A stretch of 24,202 nucleotides of DNA from assembly GCA_002733945.2 (NCBI GenBank), contig NVXO02000005.1:29413-53614 (forward strand), written 5' to 3'. This document shows, piece after piece, positions 6,943 to 14,659 of this stretch. Each line of letters opens with the position of its first letter. The first letter of the stretch is position 1. The notes below the pieces were generated by a model, which saw nothing but the letters and a program-made list of their open reading frames with translations, did no database searches and was not told the DNA's origin. This DNA comes from Sulfurimonas sp. GTDB lineage: Bacteria; Campylobacterota; Campylobacteria; Campylobacterales; Sulfurimonadaceae. The translations under genes were made by a program, and so were the position numbers.

Positions 6943-7977
6943 TTAATTGATAAGTAACATTGCATCACCATACGAGTAAAAACGATATTTCTCTTTTATG
7001 GCTTCAGCATATAACTCTTGTGTTTTTTCTAGTCCCACAAAAGATGCGACTAACATAAGTAGTGTAGATTTTGGTAGGTGAAAGTTTGTGAGCAGATGAT
7101 TTACTCTACTCGGTTTGTTATTGGGGTGCAGAAATAAATTTGCTTCACCTCTTTGCACTTTACCGTGTTTATCATAGAACTCTATAGTTCTAGTGGATGT
7201 TGTTCCAATACTGAGTATTGGAGTTGTTGAGTCGAGTATGTCTTTAGCCGAATCTGAGATGTCATAATACTCAGAGTGCATGGGATGTTCAGTTATTATC
7301 TCTGCGTCTACGGGCTTAAAAGTACCACTCCCTACATGAAGTGTCACATAGGCATGTTTGAAGTTTTTACAGATTCTTTCATGTTGTTCCTGGGTAAAAT
7401 GCAGTGATGCCGTAGGTGCTGCAACTGCACCTTCTTCCCTTGCAAAAACAGTTTGATACTCACTTGCATCATTCTTGTTATCTTCTCTTTGTATATATGG
7501 GGGAAGTGGAATATGACCGATACTCTCTATAATAGGTAGTAAGTCCTCAAAACGCAGTAAGACATCATTTTGATAAAAATTCACTATTCTGCTTCCATCT
7601 TCATCTAGTTGTTTGACTTTTGCCACTAAGTTTTCATCAAAAATAATTTCACTTGTCACTTTTACTTTACCACGGATATATACATTAATATCGTTGGCGT
7701 TAAGGGCACGATTTATTAGCAGTTCTATCTTACCACCACTTGGTTTTTTTCCAAAAAGTCTTGCTTTGATAACTTTAGTATCATTAAATATAAGTGCACA
7801 CTCTTTTGGTATATATTTTTCAAAATCATAAAAATATGTGTGAGTTATAGTGTCAGTTTTTCTATCATAAACTAAAAGTTTAGCATGGTCACGCGGTGAA
7901 GCAGGGTGGGTTGCTATAAGCTCCTCCGGTAGTGAGAAGTCATAGCTTGCTGTGAGGTATTCTTTATCCGGAGACAT
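6943..7977 (-). CDS. queA: S-adenosylmethionine:tRNA ribosyltransferase-isomerase QueA
   Basis: A 344-residue enzyme that transfers and isomerises the ribose of SAM onto 7-aminomethyl-7-deazaguanine in tRNA to give epoxyqueuosine. The signatures include SYDFSLPEELIATHPASPRDHAKL at the N-terminus, FNDTKVIKARLFG, GAVAAPTASLHFT, HVGSGTFKPV, HSEYY, GTTSTRTIE, FHLPKSTLLMLV and a final YRFYSYGDAMLL. All are standard for QueA, and length is typical. The ATG lies 6 bp after the tatC stop with little Shine-Dalgarno, so coupling to tatC is probable. It is the last gene of the hemW-tatB-tatC-queA run. Confidence 0.97.
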   Translation of the reverse strand: MSPDKEYLTASYDFSLPEELIATHPASPRDHAKLLVYDRKTDTITHTYFYDFEKYIPKECALIFNDTKVIKARLFGKKPSGGKIELLINRALNANDINVYIRGKVKVTSEIIFDENLVAKVKQLDEDGSRIVNFYQNDVLLRFEDLLPIIESIGHIPLPPYIQREDNKNDASEYQTVFAREEGAVAAPTASLHFTQEQHERICKNFKHAYVTLHVGSGTFKPVDAEIITEHPMHSEYYDISDSAKDILDSTTPILSIGTTSTRTIEFYDKHGKVQRGEANLFLHPNNKPSRVNHLLTNFHLPKSTLLMLVASFVGLEKTQELYAEAIKEKYRFYSYGDAMLLIN

Positions 7978-7983
7978 ATTAGA

Positions 7984-8787
7984 TTACTTAGACTCTTCTA
8001 TTTGAATTGCTTGCGTATCACCTTCATCAAGCTCCTCGTCCTCGTCCTCTTCTTCTTCAGGATTCACCATCTTCACTATAAGAATAGAGACACCGTAAAG
8101 GATGATTAATGGCCCCGCCATAAGAAGCTGAGTAAGTACATCTGGAGGTGTTAGTAATGCTGCAACTACAAAGATAATAACAAGTGCATATTTAAAAAAT
8201 GCAATCATTTGTTTGTCGTTTACAAGTCCTAAAAGTGCTAAGAAGTATGCAAATACGGGAAGTTGAAATGCTAAACCAAAACCAAACATAATTTTGGTAA
8301 AAAAGCCGACGTAATCTTCAATGTTGATCAGAGGAGTAAATTTAAAACTACCAAAACTAATGAGGAAATCAAATCCAAAAGGAGTAACTACATAGTAAGC
8401 GAAGAGTACACCACTCGTAAACATGACGGTTCCACCAACAACAAAAGGAATAATCATCTTTTTCTCATTTGCATAAAGACCAGGTGCTATAAACATCCAT
8501 ATTTGTGAGAGTATAACAGGTAAAGCACCCATGATAGCTGCAAAAAATGCAACTTTAAGCGCTACGAAAAATGCACCACCAACTTGAGAAGTAGTAATCA
8601 TTCCATCTGCTGCATGAACAGACTTTTTCCCAACTTCTATAAGTGCGGTGTTGAGTGGTTCAACCATCCAGTTAAGTATAGGTTCATGGAAATAAAACAT
8701 TACAAAAAACATAACTATAAGACTTCCTGCTGAAATAGCAAGTCTTTTCCTGAGTTCTACTAGGTGAGGGCGGATTTCATCAAACAT
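7984..8787 (-). CDS. tatC: Sec-independent translocase subunit TatC
   Basis: A 267-residue polytopic inner-membrane receptor of the Tat pathway, which exports folded, often cofactor-bearing proteins. N-terminal MFDEIRPHLVELRKRL matches the conserved HLxELRxRL cytoplasmic motif. Six hydrophobic segments follow, with QIWMFIAPGLYANEKK, FAYYVVTPFGFDF and LLTPPDVLTQLLMAGPLIILYG as family hallmarks. The C-terminus is an unusually acidic tail, EEEEDEDEELDEGD, that faces the cytoplasm. It overlaps tatB by 8 bp, so the two are translationally coupled. No tatA is in this window; it is presumably elsewhere. Confidence 0.97.
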   Translation of the reverse strand: MFDEIRPHLVELRKRLAISAGSLIVMFFVMFYFHEPILNWMVEPLNTALIEVGKKSVHAADGMITTSQVGGAFFVALKVAFFAAIMGALPVILSQIWMFIAPGLYANEKKMIIPFVVGGTVMFTSGVLFAYYVVTPFGFDFLISFGSFKFTPLINIEDYVGFFTKIMFGFGLAFQLPVFAYFLALLGLVNDKQMIAFFKYALVIIFVVAALLTPPDVLTQLLMAGPLIILYGVSILIVKMVNPEEEEDEDEELDEGDTQAIQIEESK

Positions 8788-9193
8788 CTGTATTTTCTTC
8801 TTTTTTAGGTTTCTTTTTAAAGGTTACTTCTTGAGACACTTTTGGTGCTGTATTTTCTGGAGTTTCTGGAGTTTCTGGAGTTTTAGGGCTTGTCTCTTTT
8901 TCATCATCAAGGAGAGAGCTTATTTGTGAACCAATTTGAGCTTTTACATCTGTTGCTTCAGTGAGTCTTGAGGTGGCATCGTTAAGTTGTGCTTTATAGG
9001 CTAATGCCTCTTTTTTCATATCACTAACATTGATCTCTTCTTCCAGTGTATCTTTAACACTACCTATCGCATTTTTAGCAGATCTAAAAAATTTAGCGAT
9101 ATCTATCATAGCACCAGGAAGTTTATCTGGACCTAAAAAGAGTATTGCAATAACAGCAATTATAAGTATTTCAGTGAAGCCCATACCAAACAT
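8780..9193 (-). CDS. tatB: Sec-independent translocase subunit TatB
   Basis: A 137-residue single-span membrane protein that forms the substrate-binding TatBC complex with TatC. N-terminal MFGMGFTEILIIAVIAILFLGPDKLP is the classical TatB membrane helix and LGPxKLP hinge. An amphipathic helix (AKFFRSAKNAIG) and a long charged C-terminal domain follow. Residues near 108-118 contain a threefold TPE-type repeat encoded by a 9-bp tandem repeat. It sits between hemW and tatC and overlaps tatC. A 58-bp gap upstream could hold a promoter, though no strong one is visible. Confidence 0.95.
   Translation of the reverse strand: MFGMGFTEILIIAVIAILFLGPDKLPGAMIDIAKFFRSAKNAIGSVKDTLEEEINVSDMKKEALAYKAQLNDATSRLTEATDVKAQIGSQISSLLDDEKETSPKTPETPETPENTAPKVSQEVTFKKKPKKEENTDV
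8854..8880. repeat. Three tandem copies of a 9-bp unit inside tatB
   Basis: TTTCTGGAG occurs three times in a row and encodes consecutive Thr-Pro-Glu units in the disordered TatB tail. Being a multiple of three, copy-number change would keep the frame. Confidence 0.85.
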
Positions 9194-9251
9194 AGCAAAC
9201 CTTTAGTTATTTTAATATGAGAATTTTAGCGAAAGAATGATTAAAAAGTGA

Positions 9252-10307
9252 TTATGAAGTTAAAAATAGCGTTATTTCATCGGCTAACAGATAATCTTTG
9301 TTATAAAATATATTGGCTTTTAAGTCTAGTTTATGTTCTTGGACAAGGATATCCGCTTGTTTCCTTTCCAAAGGACTAAAGAGGTCCGCATGAATGCCAA
9401 CACATGAACGCATACCTAGAAAAAATTGTTCTATTTTTTTATCTTCTTGTGTCAAGAATTCTTCTTTAATAATACATGGGTTTTTAATATACTTTTCTAT
9501 ATCTGGATTTGGATAGAAGCGTTGTAGGTCTAGTTTACCAACTGCACCGGCACCAACTCCCATATAGTCTTTATATTTCCAATACCCTAAGTTATGCGAA
9601 GATTGGTACTCTCCAAAGTTACTTATTTCATACTGAGGAAGTCCTTTATCTTTTATGGTCTCAAATATCCAAGATGTTATCTCTAGTTGTTCACTACTCA
9701 TCTGAGGTTTATGCTCAAACGCAGTACCTTCTTCGATGGTTAAGGCATAGGCACTTATATGGTTTATAGGTAAAGTAAATGCAGTATTTATATCTTTGGC
9801 TATAAGTTCTTTTGTATCGCCTAAGGTTGCATATATCAAATCTAATGAGAGGTTTTTAAAGCCTATTTTTTTTGCATTGTTTATAGCATCTTTTGCCATC
9901 TCGGGTGAGTGTGCACGGTTGAGTACCTTGAGTTTTGTCTCATCAAAACTTTGTACACCAAAACTTATTCGGTTAACACCAAGTTCATGCATACCTTTAA
10001 GCCATGCATATGTTGCACTGTTTGGGTTGGCTTCACTTGTAATCTCAATATTTTTTTTGAGATAAGGCTCAATCCAAGTAAATATGTCTTTATAAAGCTC
10101 AGGTGCGACGGTGGAAGGTGTTCCTCCACCTATGAAAATAGTTTCAATAGAATTTTTTTGTGCATTAAAACGTTTGAGCTCATGTTTAAGCTGGATAAAA
10201 AGAGAAGACATGTACTTCTCTTTGAGGTGAAACTTGTCAACATAGGAGTTAAAAGCACAATAAGAGCATTTAGAATCGCAAAATGGGATATGGATATATA
10301 ATAACAT
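9252..10307 (-). CDS. hemW: Radical SAM heme chaperone HemW-like protein
   Basis: A 351-residue radical SAM protein. Cys10, Cys14 and Cys17 in FCDSKCSYCAF bind the 4Fe-4S cluster. The residue after the third Cys is Ala-Phe rather than the extra Cys of true HemN, which favours the HemW (heme chaperone) branch over oxygen-independent coproporphyrinogen oxidase. GGGTPS near 66-71, EANPN, GVNRISFGVQSF and DLIYATLG are typical. It is often annotated as HemN-like. No Shine-Dalgarno is evident before the ATG. It lies at the head of the tatB-tatC-queA run, 23 bp after a frameshifted small gene. Confidence 0.9.
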   Translation of the reverse strand: MLLYIHIPFCDSKCSYCAFNSYVDKFHLKEKYMSSLFIQLKHELKRFNAQKNSIETIFIGGGTPSTVAPELYKDIFTWIEPYLKKNIEITSEANPNSATYAWLKGMHELGVNRISFGVQSFDETKLKVLNRAHSPEMAKDAINNAKKIGFKNLSLDLIYATLGDTKELIAKDINTAFTLPINHISAYALTIEEGTAFEHKPQMSSEQLEITSWIFETIKDKGLPQYEISNFGEYQSSHNLGYWKYKDYMGVGAGAVGKLDLQRFYPNPDIEKYIKNPCIIKEEFLTQEDKKIEQFFLGMRSCVGIHADLFSPLERKQADILVQEHKLDLKANIFYNKDYLLADEITLFLTS

Positions 10308-10330
10308 AATGCGAAGTATAACTAATTAAC

Positions 10331-10551
10331 TTATGATACCGCTAAAATTGGGATGAGAACAGAGATAAAGATACCTAAACACATAATACTCACAAGAATA
10401 GCATAAATCCAAACAACCCACTGGTTATATCCACCGAGCTGTTTCATCGTCTCGAGCCTTGTCTGTTCATCTTCTATCGTATCTTTTCAGGTGTATCAAT
10501 AAATGCTTTAATCATTGCAATAGTGTACTCTTTACTTATCTCTTCTCGCAT
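10331..10551 (-). pseudogene. Frameshifted gene for a 73-residue single-span membrane protein
   Basis: Leftward ATG at 10551 has a good AAGGA seven bases upstream and opens a frame beginning MREEISKEYTIAMIKAFIDT, which hits TAG at 10474-10476. The -1 frame then continues as TIEDEQTRLETMKQLGGYNQ, followed by one strong membrane helix (WVVWIYAILVSIMCLGIF) to a TAA at 10331. The two frames join sensibly at GAAAAGAT (10480-10488); one extra A in the A4 run would restore a 73-codon gene. Total length 221 is one base short of a multiple of three. It may be a real mutation, a homopolymer sequencing error or -1 slippage on A-AAG. Function unknown. It lies directly upstream of hemW and fills most of the 347-bp gap before the nudix gene. 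Confidence 0.75.
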
Positions 10552-10621
10552 AAGTTTTTCCTTGTTCTAATCTAGGGTACTTTAAAAGCTATAAATTATC
10601 TTATTTTAATCACTTCTTTAG

Positions 10622-10642
10622 TATAATCGCGATAATTATAAT
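10622..10642 (+). promoter_or_regulatory. Candidate promoter region of the nudix-lysC-hobA-holB-folP operon
   Basis: Two perfect TATAAT hexamers lie at 10622-10627 and 10637-10642. The first is the better placed, leaving a leader of about 20 nt that includes a weak AGG ribosome binding site before the ATG at 10655. The region upstream is T-rich with phased A/T tracts, as usual in this phylum. Confidence 0.5.
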
Positions 10643-10654
10643 ATAGGTACATAT

Positions 10655-11125
10655 ATGAGTATAAAAACTGAGTATCGTCCAAATGTGGCGATGATTATTG
10701 TTTCAAGTAACTATCCCAAGATAAAAGAAATTTTTATTGCAGAACGTAATGATTTATCTGATGTTTGGCAGTTCCCACAAGGTGGAATTGACAAGGGTGA
10801 AGAGGTACGAGAAGCACTTTTTCGTGAGATGGAAGAAGAAATAGGAACAAAAGACGCTGTGATTGTTGCTGAGTATCCTGAGTGGATCTCTTATGATTTT
10901 CCAACGAGAATAGCAAATAAGATGAAGCCTTTCAAGGGTCAAACGCAGAGATATTTTTTAATGAAACTAAGCGAAGATGCGAAGATAGACTTAGAGACAG
11001 AACATCCAGAGTTCTGTGCACATAAGTTTGTGAGTCCTGAGCATATTTTAAATCACACAGCACACTTTAAAAAAGCTGTGTATGAGAAAGTGATAAATTA
11101 TTTTAAAAGTGAGGGGCTGTTGTAA
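10655..11125 (+). CDS. rppH: RNA pyrophosphohydrolase (Nudix family, RppH/NudH)
   Basis: A 156-residue Nudix hydrolase that probably removes pyrophosphate from 5'-triphosphate mRNA, starting RNA decay, or cleaves dinucleoside polyphosphates. The Nudix box spans residues 43-65 (GGIDKGEEVREALFREMEEE), with the RE and EE metal-binding residues intact. The preceding VWQFPQGG is the RppH-type signature, and YRPNVAMIIV near the start and QRYFLMKL later also match. The stop is followed immediately by the lysC ATG. The same gene pair occurs in Campylobacter jejuni (recalled). Confidence 0.92.
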   Translation: MSIKTEYRPNVAMIIVSSNYPKIKEIFIAERNDLSDVWQFPQGGIDKGEEVREALFREMEEEIGTKDAVIVAEYPEWISYDFPTRIANKMKPFKGQTQRYFLMKLSEDAKIDLETEHPEFCAHKFVSPEHILNHTAHFKKAVYEKVINYFKSEGLL

Positions 11126-12337
11126 ATGTTGATAGTTCAAAAATTTGGTGGAACAAGTGTTGGAGATTTAGATCGTATCCAAAATGTTGCTAACCGTGTG
11201 AGTGCTACCTCAAAAGCTGGTAACGATGTTGTAGTTGTTGTCTCTGCTATGAGTGGAGAAACAAATAAGCTTGTCGGATATGCAGAACACTTTTCGAAAA
11301 ATCCTGCATCAGCTGAGATGGATATGCTTTTAAGTGCTGGTGAGAGAGTGACTGCTTCTTTACTTGCGATAGCACTCCAAGAAATGGGTCATAATTCGAC
11401 AGCGATGACTGGTCGCAAGGCTGGAATAGTAACAGATGTGCATCACACAAAAGCTCGAATTGAGCGTATTGATACAGAAGTTATGAAAAACACAATAAAG
11501 AACGGAAAAATTATCGTTGTAGCTGGTTTTCAAGGTGTAAACGAAGAGGGTGATGTGACAACTCTCGGTCGTGGTGGAAGTGACCTTTCAGCTGTAGCAA
11601 TCGCGGGAGCACTAAAAGCTGATCTTTGTGAGATATACACGGATGTGAGTGGTATTTACACAACGGACCCTCGCATCGAACCAAAAGCCAAGAAACTTGA
11701 TCAAATCTCTTATGATGAGATGTTAGAGTTAGCATCTCTTGGTGCAAAAGTACTACAAAACCGTTCAGTAGAGATGGCAAAAAAATTAAATGTAAACTTA
11801 GTAACACGTACAAGCTTTTCAAATGAAGAGGGTACACTAATAACAAAAGAGGAAAACATTATGGAAGCACCATTAGTAAGCGGAATAGCATTAGACAGAA
11901 ACCAAGCACGAATCTCACTTATGGGTGTAAAAGATAGACCAGGAATAGCATCTGACATTTTTAACCGTCTTGCAACAGCTGAGGTAAACGTTGATATGAT
12001 TATTCAAAATAAAGCACATGATGGGGCTACAAATATTGACTTTACTGTTCCTGTTAGTGATCTTCATGATGCAAAGACAATCGTAGATGTTTTTGTAAAA
12101 GATGGTGAAATTAATGCGGATTCCTATAATGAAGAGATTTGTAAAGTGTCCGTAGTTGGTGTAGGTATGAGAAGTCATACAGGTGTTGCTGCAAAAGCTT
12201 TCTCAACTATGGCTGATAATAACATTAATATCAATATGATTTCAACTTCTGAGATAAAAATTAGTATGGTTATCGATGAAAAGTATGCGGAACTTGCTGT
12301 TCGTGGACTTCATGATGCTTACGAGTTAGATAAGTAA
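11126..12337 (+). CDS. lysC: Aspartokinase
   Basis: A 403-residue monofunctional aspartate kinase that phosphorylates aspartate, the first step to lysine, diaminopimelate, threonine and methionine. The kinase domain has KFGGTSVG (6-13), VVVVVSAMSGETNKL, LSAGERVTASLLA, TTLGRGGSDLSAVA and DVSGIYTTDPRI. The C-terminal third carries paired ACT domains (around MGVKDRPGIASDIF and VVGVGMRSHTGVAAKAF) for amino-acid feedback, probably by lysine with or without threonine. The ATG directly follows the nudix stop codon, with a weak GAGGGG upstream, so coupling is likely. hobA begins 4 bp after its stop. Confidence 0.97.
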   Translation: MLIVQKFGGTSVGDLDRIQNVANRVSATSKAGNDVVVVVSAMSGETNKLVGYAEHFSKNPASAEMDMLLSAGERVTASLLAIALQEMGHNSTAMTGRKAGIVTDVHHTKARIERIDTEVMKNTIKNGKIIVVAGFQGVNEEGDVTTLGRGGSDLSAVAIAGALKADLCEIYTDVSGIYTTDPRIEPKAKKLDQISYDEMLELASLGAKVLQNRSVEMAKKLNVNLVTRTSFSNEEGTLITKEENIMEAPLVSGIALDRNQARISLMGVKDRPGIASDIFNRLATAEVNVDMIIQNKAHDGATNIDFTVPVSDLHDAKTIVDVFVKDGEINADSYNEEICKVSVVGVGMRSHTGVAAKAFSTMADNNININMISTSEIKISMVIDEKYAELAVRGLHDAYELDK

Positions 12338-12341
12338 TCTT

Positions 12342-12905
12342 ATGCCAAATTCATACGCACCTGATTTTGCACAATGGAGCTTAGATGCTATTCGTGAAGA
12401 GGGTGCTAGTCTCTCATGGCTCGAAGAGCAGCGTTTTGAATGGTCTAAAACAACTGCATATGCCTTAGAACAAGTACTTCAAGGTAAGACAATTATTCTT
12501 ATCACAGACGAGAAACATAAATGGCTTGAAACATATATACTATCATCTGTGAACACTGAGCAGTTAGAGCGACCTCTTATCCCAATTATCAGTATAGATA
12601 ACATCTGTGTCCATTACAATAGTATTAATGGTGGTGAGATGATAGATATCGTTGATGATATGATTTCTCTCTCTTATAAAGAAGACTGTTTTTTCTGGTA
12701 TATCGGTAAAGGTAATGATAAACGTTGTGATATAGCAAAAAGAAGAGATAATAGTTACTACTGGATGTTTGATGAAGACTTCAATAATGCTTTTACTCTA
12801 AAATCATATGATAAAGATTTAGATGTAAAACTTCTACAGCTTTACCGACTTTTTGATGCATCACTAAATGCTACAATGTTTGGAGAGGTAGATGCAAGCT
12901 CCTAA
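12342..12905 (+). CDS. hobA: DnaA initiator-associating protein HobA
   Basis: A 187-residue protein. HobA tetramers bind DnaA domain I and help assemble the oriC initiation complex in Helicobacter, playing a role like E. coli DiaA. Recognition rests on overall resemblance to Helicobacter HobA: N-terminal FAQWSLDAIREEG and SWLE, central ILSSVNTEQLERPLIPIISI, then FFWYIGK and the C-terminal LLQLYRLFDASLNATMFGEV. It belongs to the SIS-like fold group. It is placed between lysC and holB as in other Campylobacterota and overlaps holB by 14 bp. Weak Shine-Dalgarno. It is the strongest single taxonomic marker in the window. Confidence 0.9.
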   Translation: MPNSYAPDFAQWSLDAIREEGASLSWLEEQRFEWSKTTAYALEQVLQGKTIILITDEKHKWLETYILSSVNTEQLERPLIPIISIDNICVHYNSINGGEMIDIVDDMISLSYKEDCFFWYIGKGNDKRCDIAKRRDNSYYWMFDEDFNNAFTLKSYDKDLDVKLLQLYRLFDASLNATMFGEVDASS

Positions 12906-13512
12906 CATTAAAGGTCATATTATTATCTCTGACGATATTGAGTCAGAAGTAAGTAGACTAGAAGAGGAGTTAAAACCTTTTCGTGTTGTGAAGTTTATCG
13001 TTATGGGAGAGATATTTAAGCTAGAGCATGCAAAAGCAGTTTTGGCTGAGTCATATATTAGCGAGTCTAATACCAAGTATATTATTTTAGGTGCAAGTGA
13101 CCTCTCTGATGTAGCACAAAACTCTCTTCTTAAATTACTAGAAGAACCTCCAAAGAACATAGAGTTCATCATTATAAGCCCAACAAAATCAAACCTTCTT
13201 CCAACTGTCCGTTCTCGCCTTCCAATTTTAAAAATAAATAATCATCATATAGTACATGAATTAGATTTAAATCTAGCACGCCTTGATTATAAGGATGTAT
13301 TTAGTTTTTTAAAAGAGAATGCAAGAGTAAAAAAAGAGGAAGCAAAAGAGTTAGTTCAAGCACTTTTTCATAGGGCGATAGCAGTAGATATGCTTATATT
13401 AACACCACTGCAGTTAGATAACTTTGACAAAGCATACAGACTTTTAAGTTTAAACTCTCGACCACAAAGTGTTTTAGCTATGCTGCTTATGAGTTTCGCG
13501 AGAGATAAGTAA
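12892..13512 (+). CDS. holB: DNA polymerase III delta-prime subunit, reduced form
   Basis: A 206-residue clamp-loader subunit. The key block is ASDLSDVAQNSLLKLLEEPP followed by IEFIIISPTKSNLLPTVRSR (about residues 67-107). It contains the SRC-like arginine-finger region (here VRSR) and sensor features of delta-prime. The N-terminal Walker A region of full-length homologues is absent, and the protein is much shorter than the roughly 330 residues of E. coli HolB. This matches the short campylobacterial form. The ATG lies inside the end of hobA behind GGAGAGG. Its stop overlaps the folP start (TAATG). Confidence 0.87.
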   Translation: MQAPNIKGHIIISDDIESEVSRLEEELKPFRVVKFIVMGEIFKLEHAKAVLAESYISESNTKYIILGASDLSDVAQNSLLKLLEEPPKNIEFIIISPTKSNLLPTVRSRLPILKINNHHIVHELDLNLARLDYKDVFSFLKENARVKKEEAKELVQALFHRAIAVDMLILTPLQLDNFDKAYRLLSLNSRPQSVLAMLLMSFARDK

Positions 13513-14657
13513 TGATAGTTGAGCACCTTAGTAATACAATTGATATAAAACAATATTTAAAAGATATAAATGTGGACTCTGGTGGCATAAGTATTTTAAG
13601 TGCTAAGGCTAAAACACATATACTAAAAATCAAAGACCTCAATGTTGGGGGAGCTAACATCTTAAAACAAGATGCTCTTTCAGTAGGGGCAGACTTAGCA
13701 GTGCCACGAGGGACTGTGCTCGCTAAGACACCAACTGTAGAGTGTTTACTTATCGCAACAACTTCACAACTTAAAACATTAGCACGAAAAGAGTTAGCAC
13801 AGCCTTTTGGTTTAAAAGACTTAGCCCATAAACTAAAAGAGATAGTCTCTGTAAAAATGCCTAAACTTGTGAAGATAATGGGTGTTATTAATGCAAATGA
13901 TGATAGTTTTTATGCAGATAGCCGTTTTAATGCAAAAGATGCAATTACAAAAATAGAGTCCATGATAGATGATGGTGCCAGTATTATAGATATTGGTGCC
14001 GTTTCATCAGCACCTAATGCACAAACAGTAAGTGCTAGAGAAGAACTCTCCCGCATTGAGCCTCTTTTGGAGATGATAAAGAAGCAAAAACTATATGAGA
14101 AAGTGGATTTCAGTATAGATAGTTATGAGCCTATAGTAATAGAGTGTGCATTAAATGCAGGCTTTAAAATAGTCAATGACATTACAGGTTTAGTTAATGA
14201 TGAGGTTTGTAAACTCTGTGCGAAATATAGTGCTACTGTAGTGATAATGCATATGTTAGGTACACCTCAAACTATGCAGAATAAGCCAGAGTATTCTAAT
14301 ATTTTAGATGATGTATATCTTTTTTTAGAAGAGCGAATGAAAAAAGCCGAGTCTTTTGGAATAGAAAATATAATATTAGATGTAGGCATTGGTTTTGGAA
14401 AAACTTTAAATGATAATCTTATGCTTATAAAACATTTAGAACATTTTATGAGTTTAGGAAAACCGCTTTTAGTAGGTGCGTCTAGAAAGTCAATGATAGC
14501 AAAGGTAGATGAAAACAAAGAGGTAAAAGATAGATTAGGTGGAACACTTGCATTACATCTTGAAGCACTAAAAAATGGTGCTTCAATACTGAGAGTGCAT
14601 GATGTTTCAGAACACTCTCAAGCTATAAAAATTCAAGAGGCTCTTAATAAGGTTTGA
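13512..14657 (+). CDS. folP: Dihydropteroate synthase with N-terminal extension
   Basis: A 381-residue enzyme condensing p-aminobenzoate with dihydropterin pyrophosphate in folate synthesis. The catalytic barrel begins near 120: MGVINANDDSF (123-133, usually NVTPDSF), DIGAVSSAP (160-168, usually DIGGESTRP), DFSIDSY, VNDITG (221-226), MHMLGTPQTMQ (246-256), DVGIGFGKT (290-298, usually DPGIGFGK) and GASRKSM. The first 115 residues are an extra domain found in Campylobacterota FolP, of unknown role. It starts within the holB stop (TAATG) and ends 2 bp from the convergent PiT gene. Confidence 0.93.
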   Translation: MIVEHLSNTIDIKQYLKDINVDSGGISILSAKAKTHILKIKDLNVGGANILKQDALSVGADLAVPRGTVLAKTPTVECLLIATTSQLKTLARKELAQPFGLKDLAHKLKEIVSVKMPKLVKIMGVINANDDSFYADSRFNAKDAITKIESMIDDGASIIDIGAVSSAPNAQTVSAREELSRIEPLLEMIKKQKLYEKVDFSIDSYEPIVIECALNAGFKIVNDITGLVNDEVCKLCAKYSATVVIMHMLGTPQTMQNKPEYSNILDDVYLFLEERMKKAESFGIENIILDVGIGFGKTLNDNLMLIKHLEHFMSLGKPLLVGASRKSMIAKVDENKEVKDRLGGTLALHLEALKNGASILRVHDVSEHSQAIKIQEALNKV

Positions 14658-14659
14658 TG

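Noticed and set aside
8854..8880. CRISPR-like or mobile repeat
   Set aside because: It is a short in-frame 9-bp tandem repeat encoding Thr-Pro-Glu in the disordered tail of TatB; there are no spacers.
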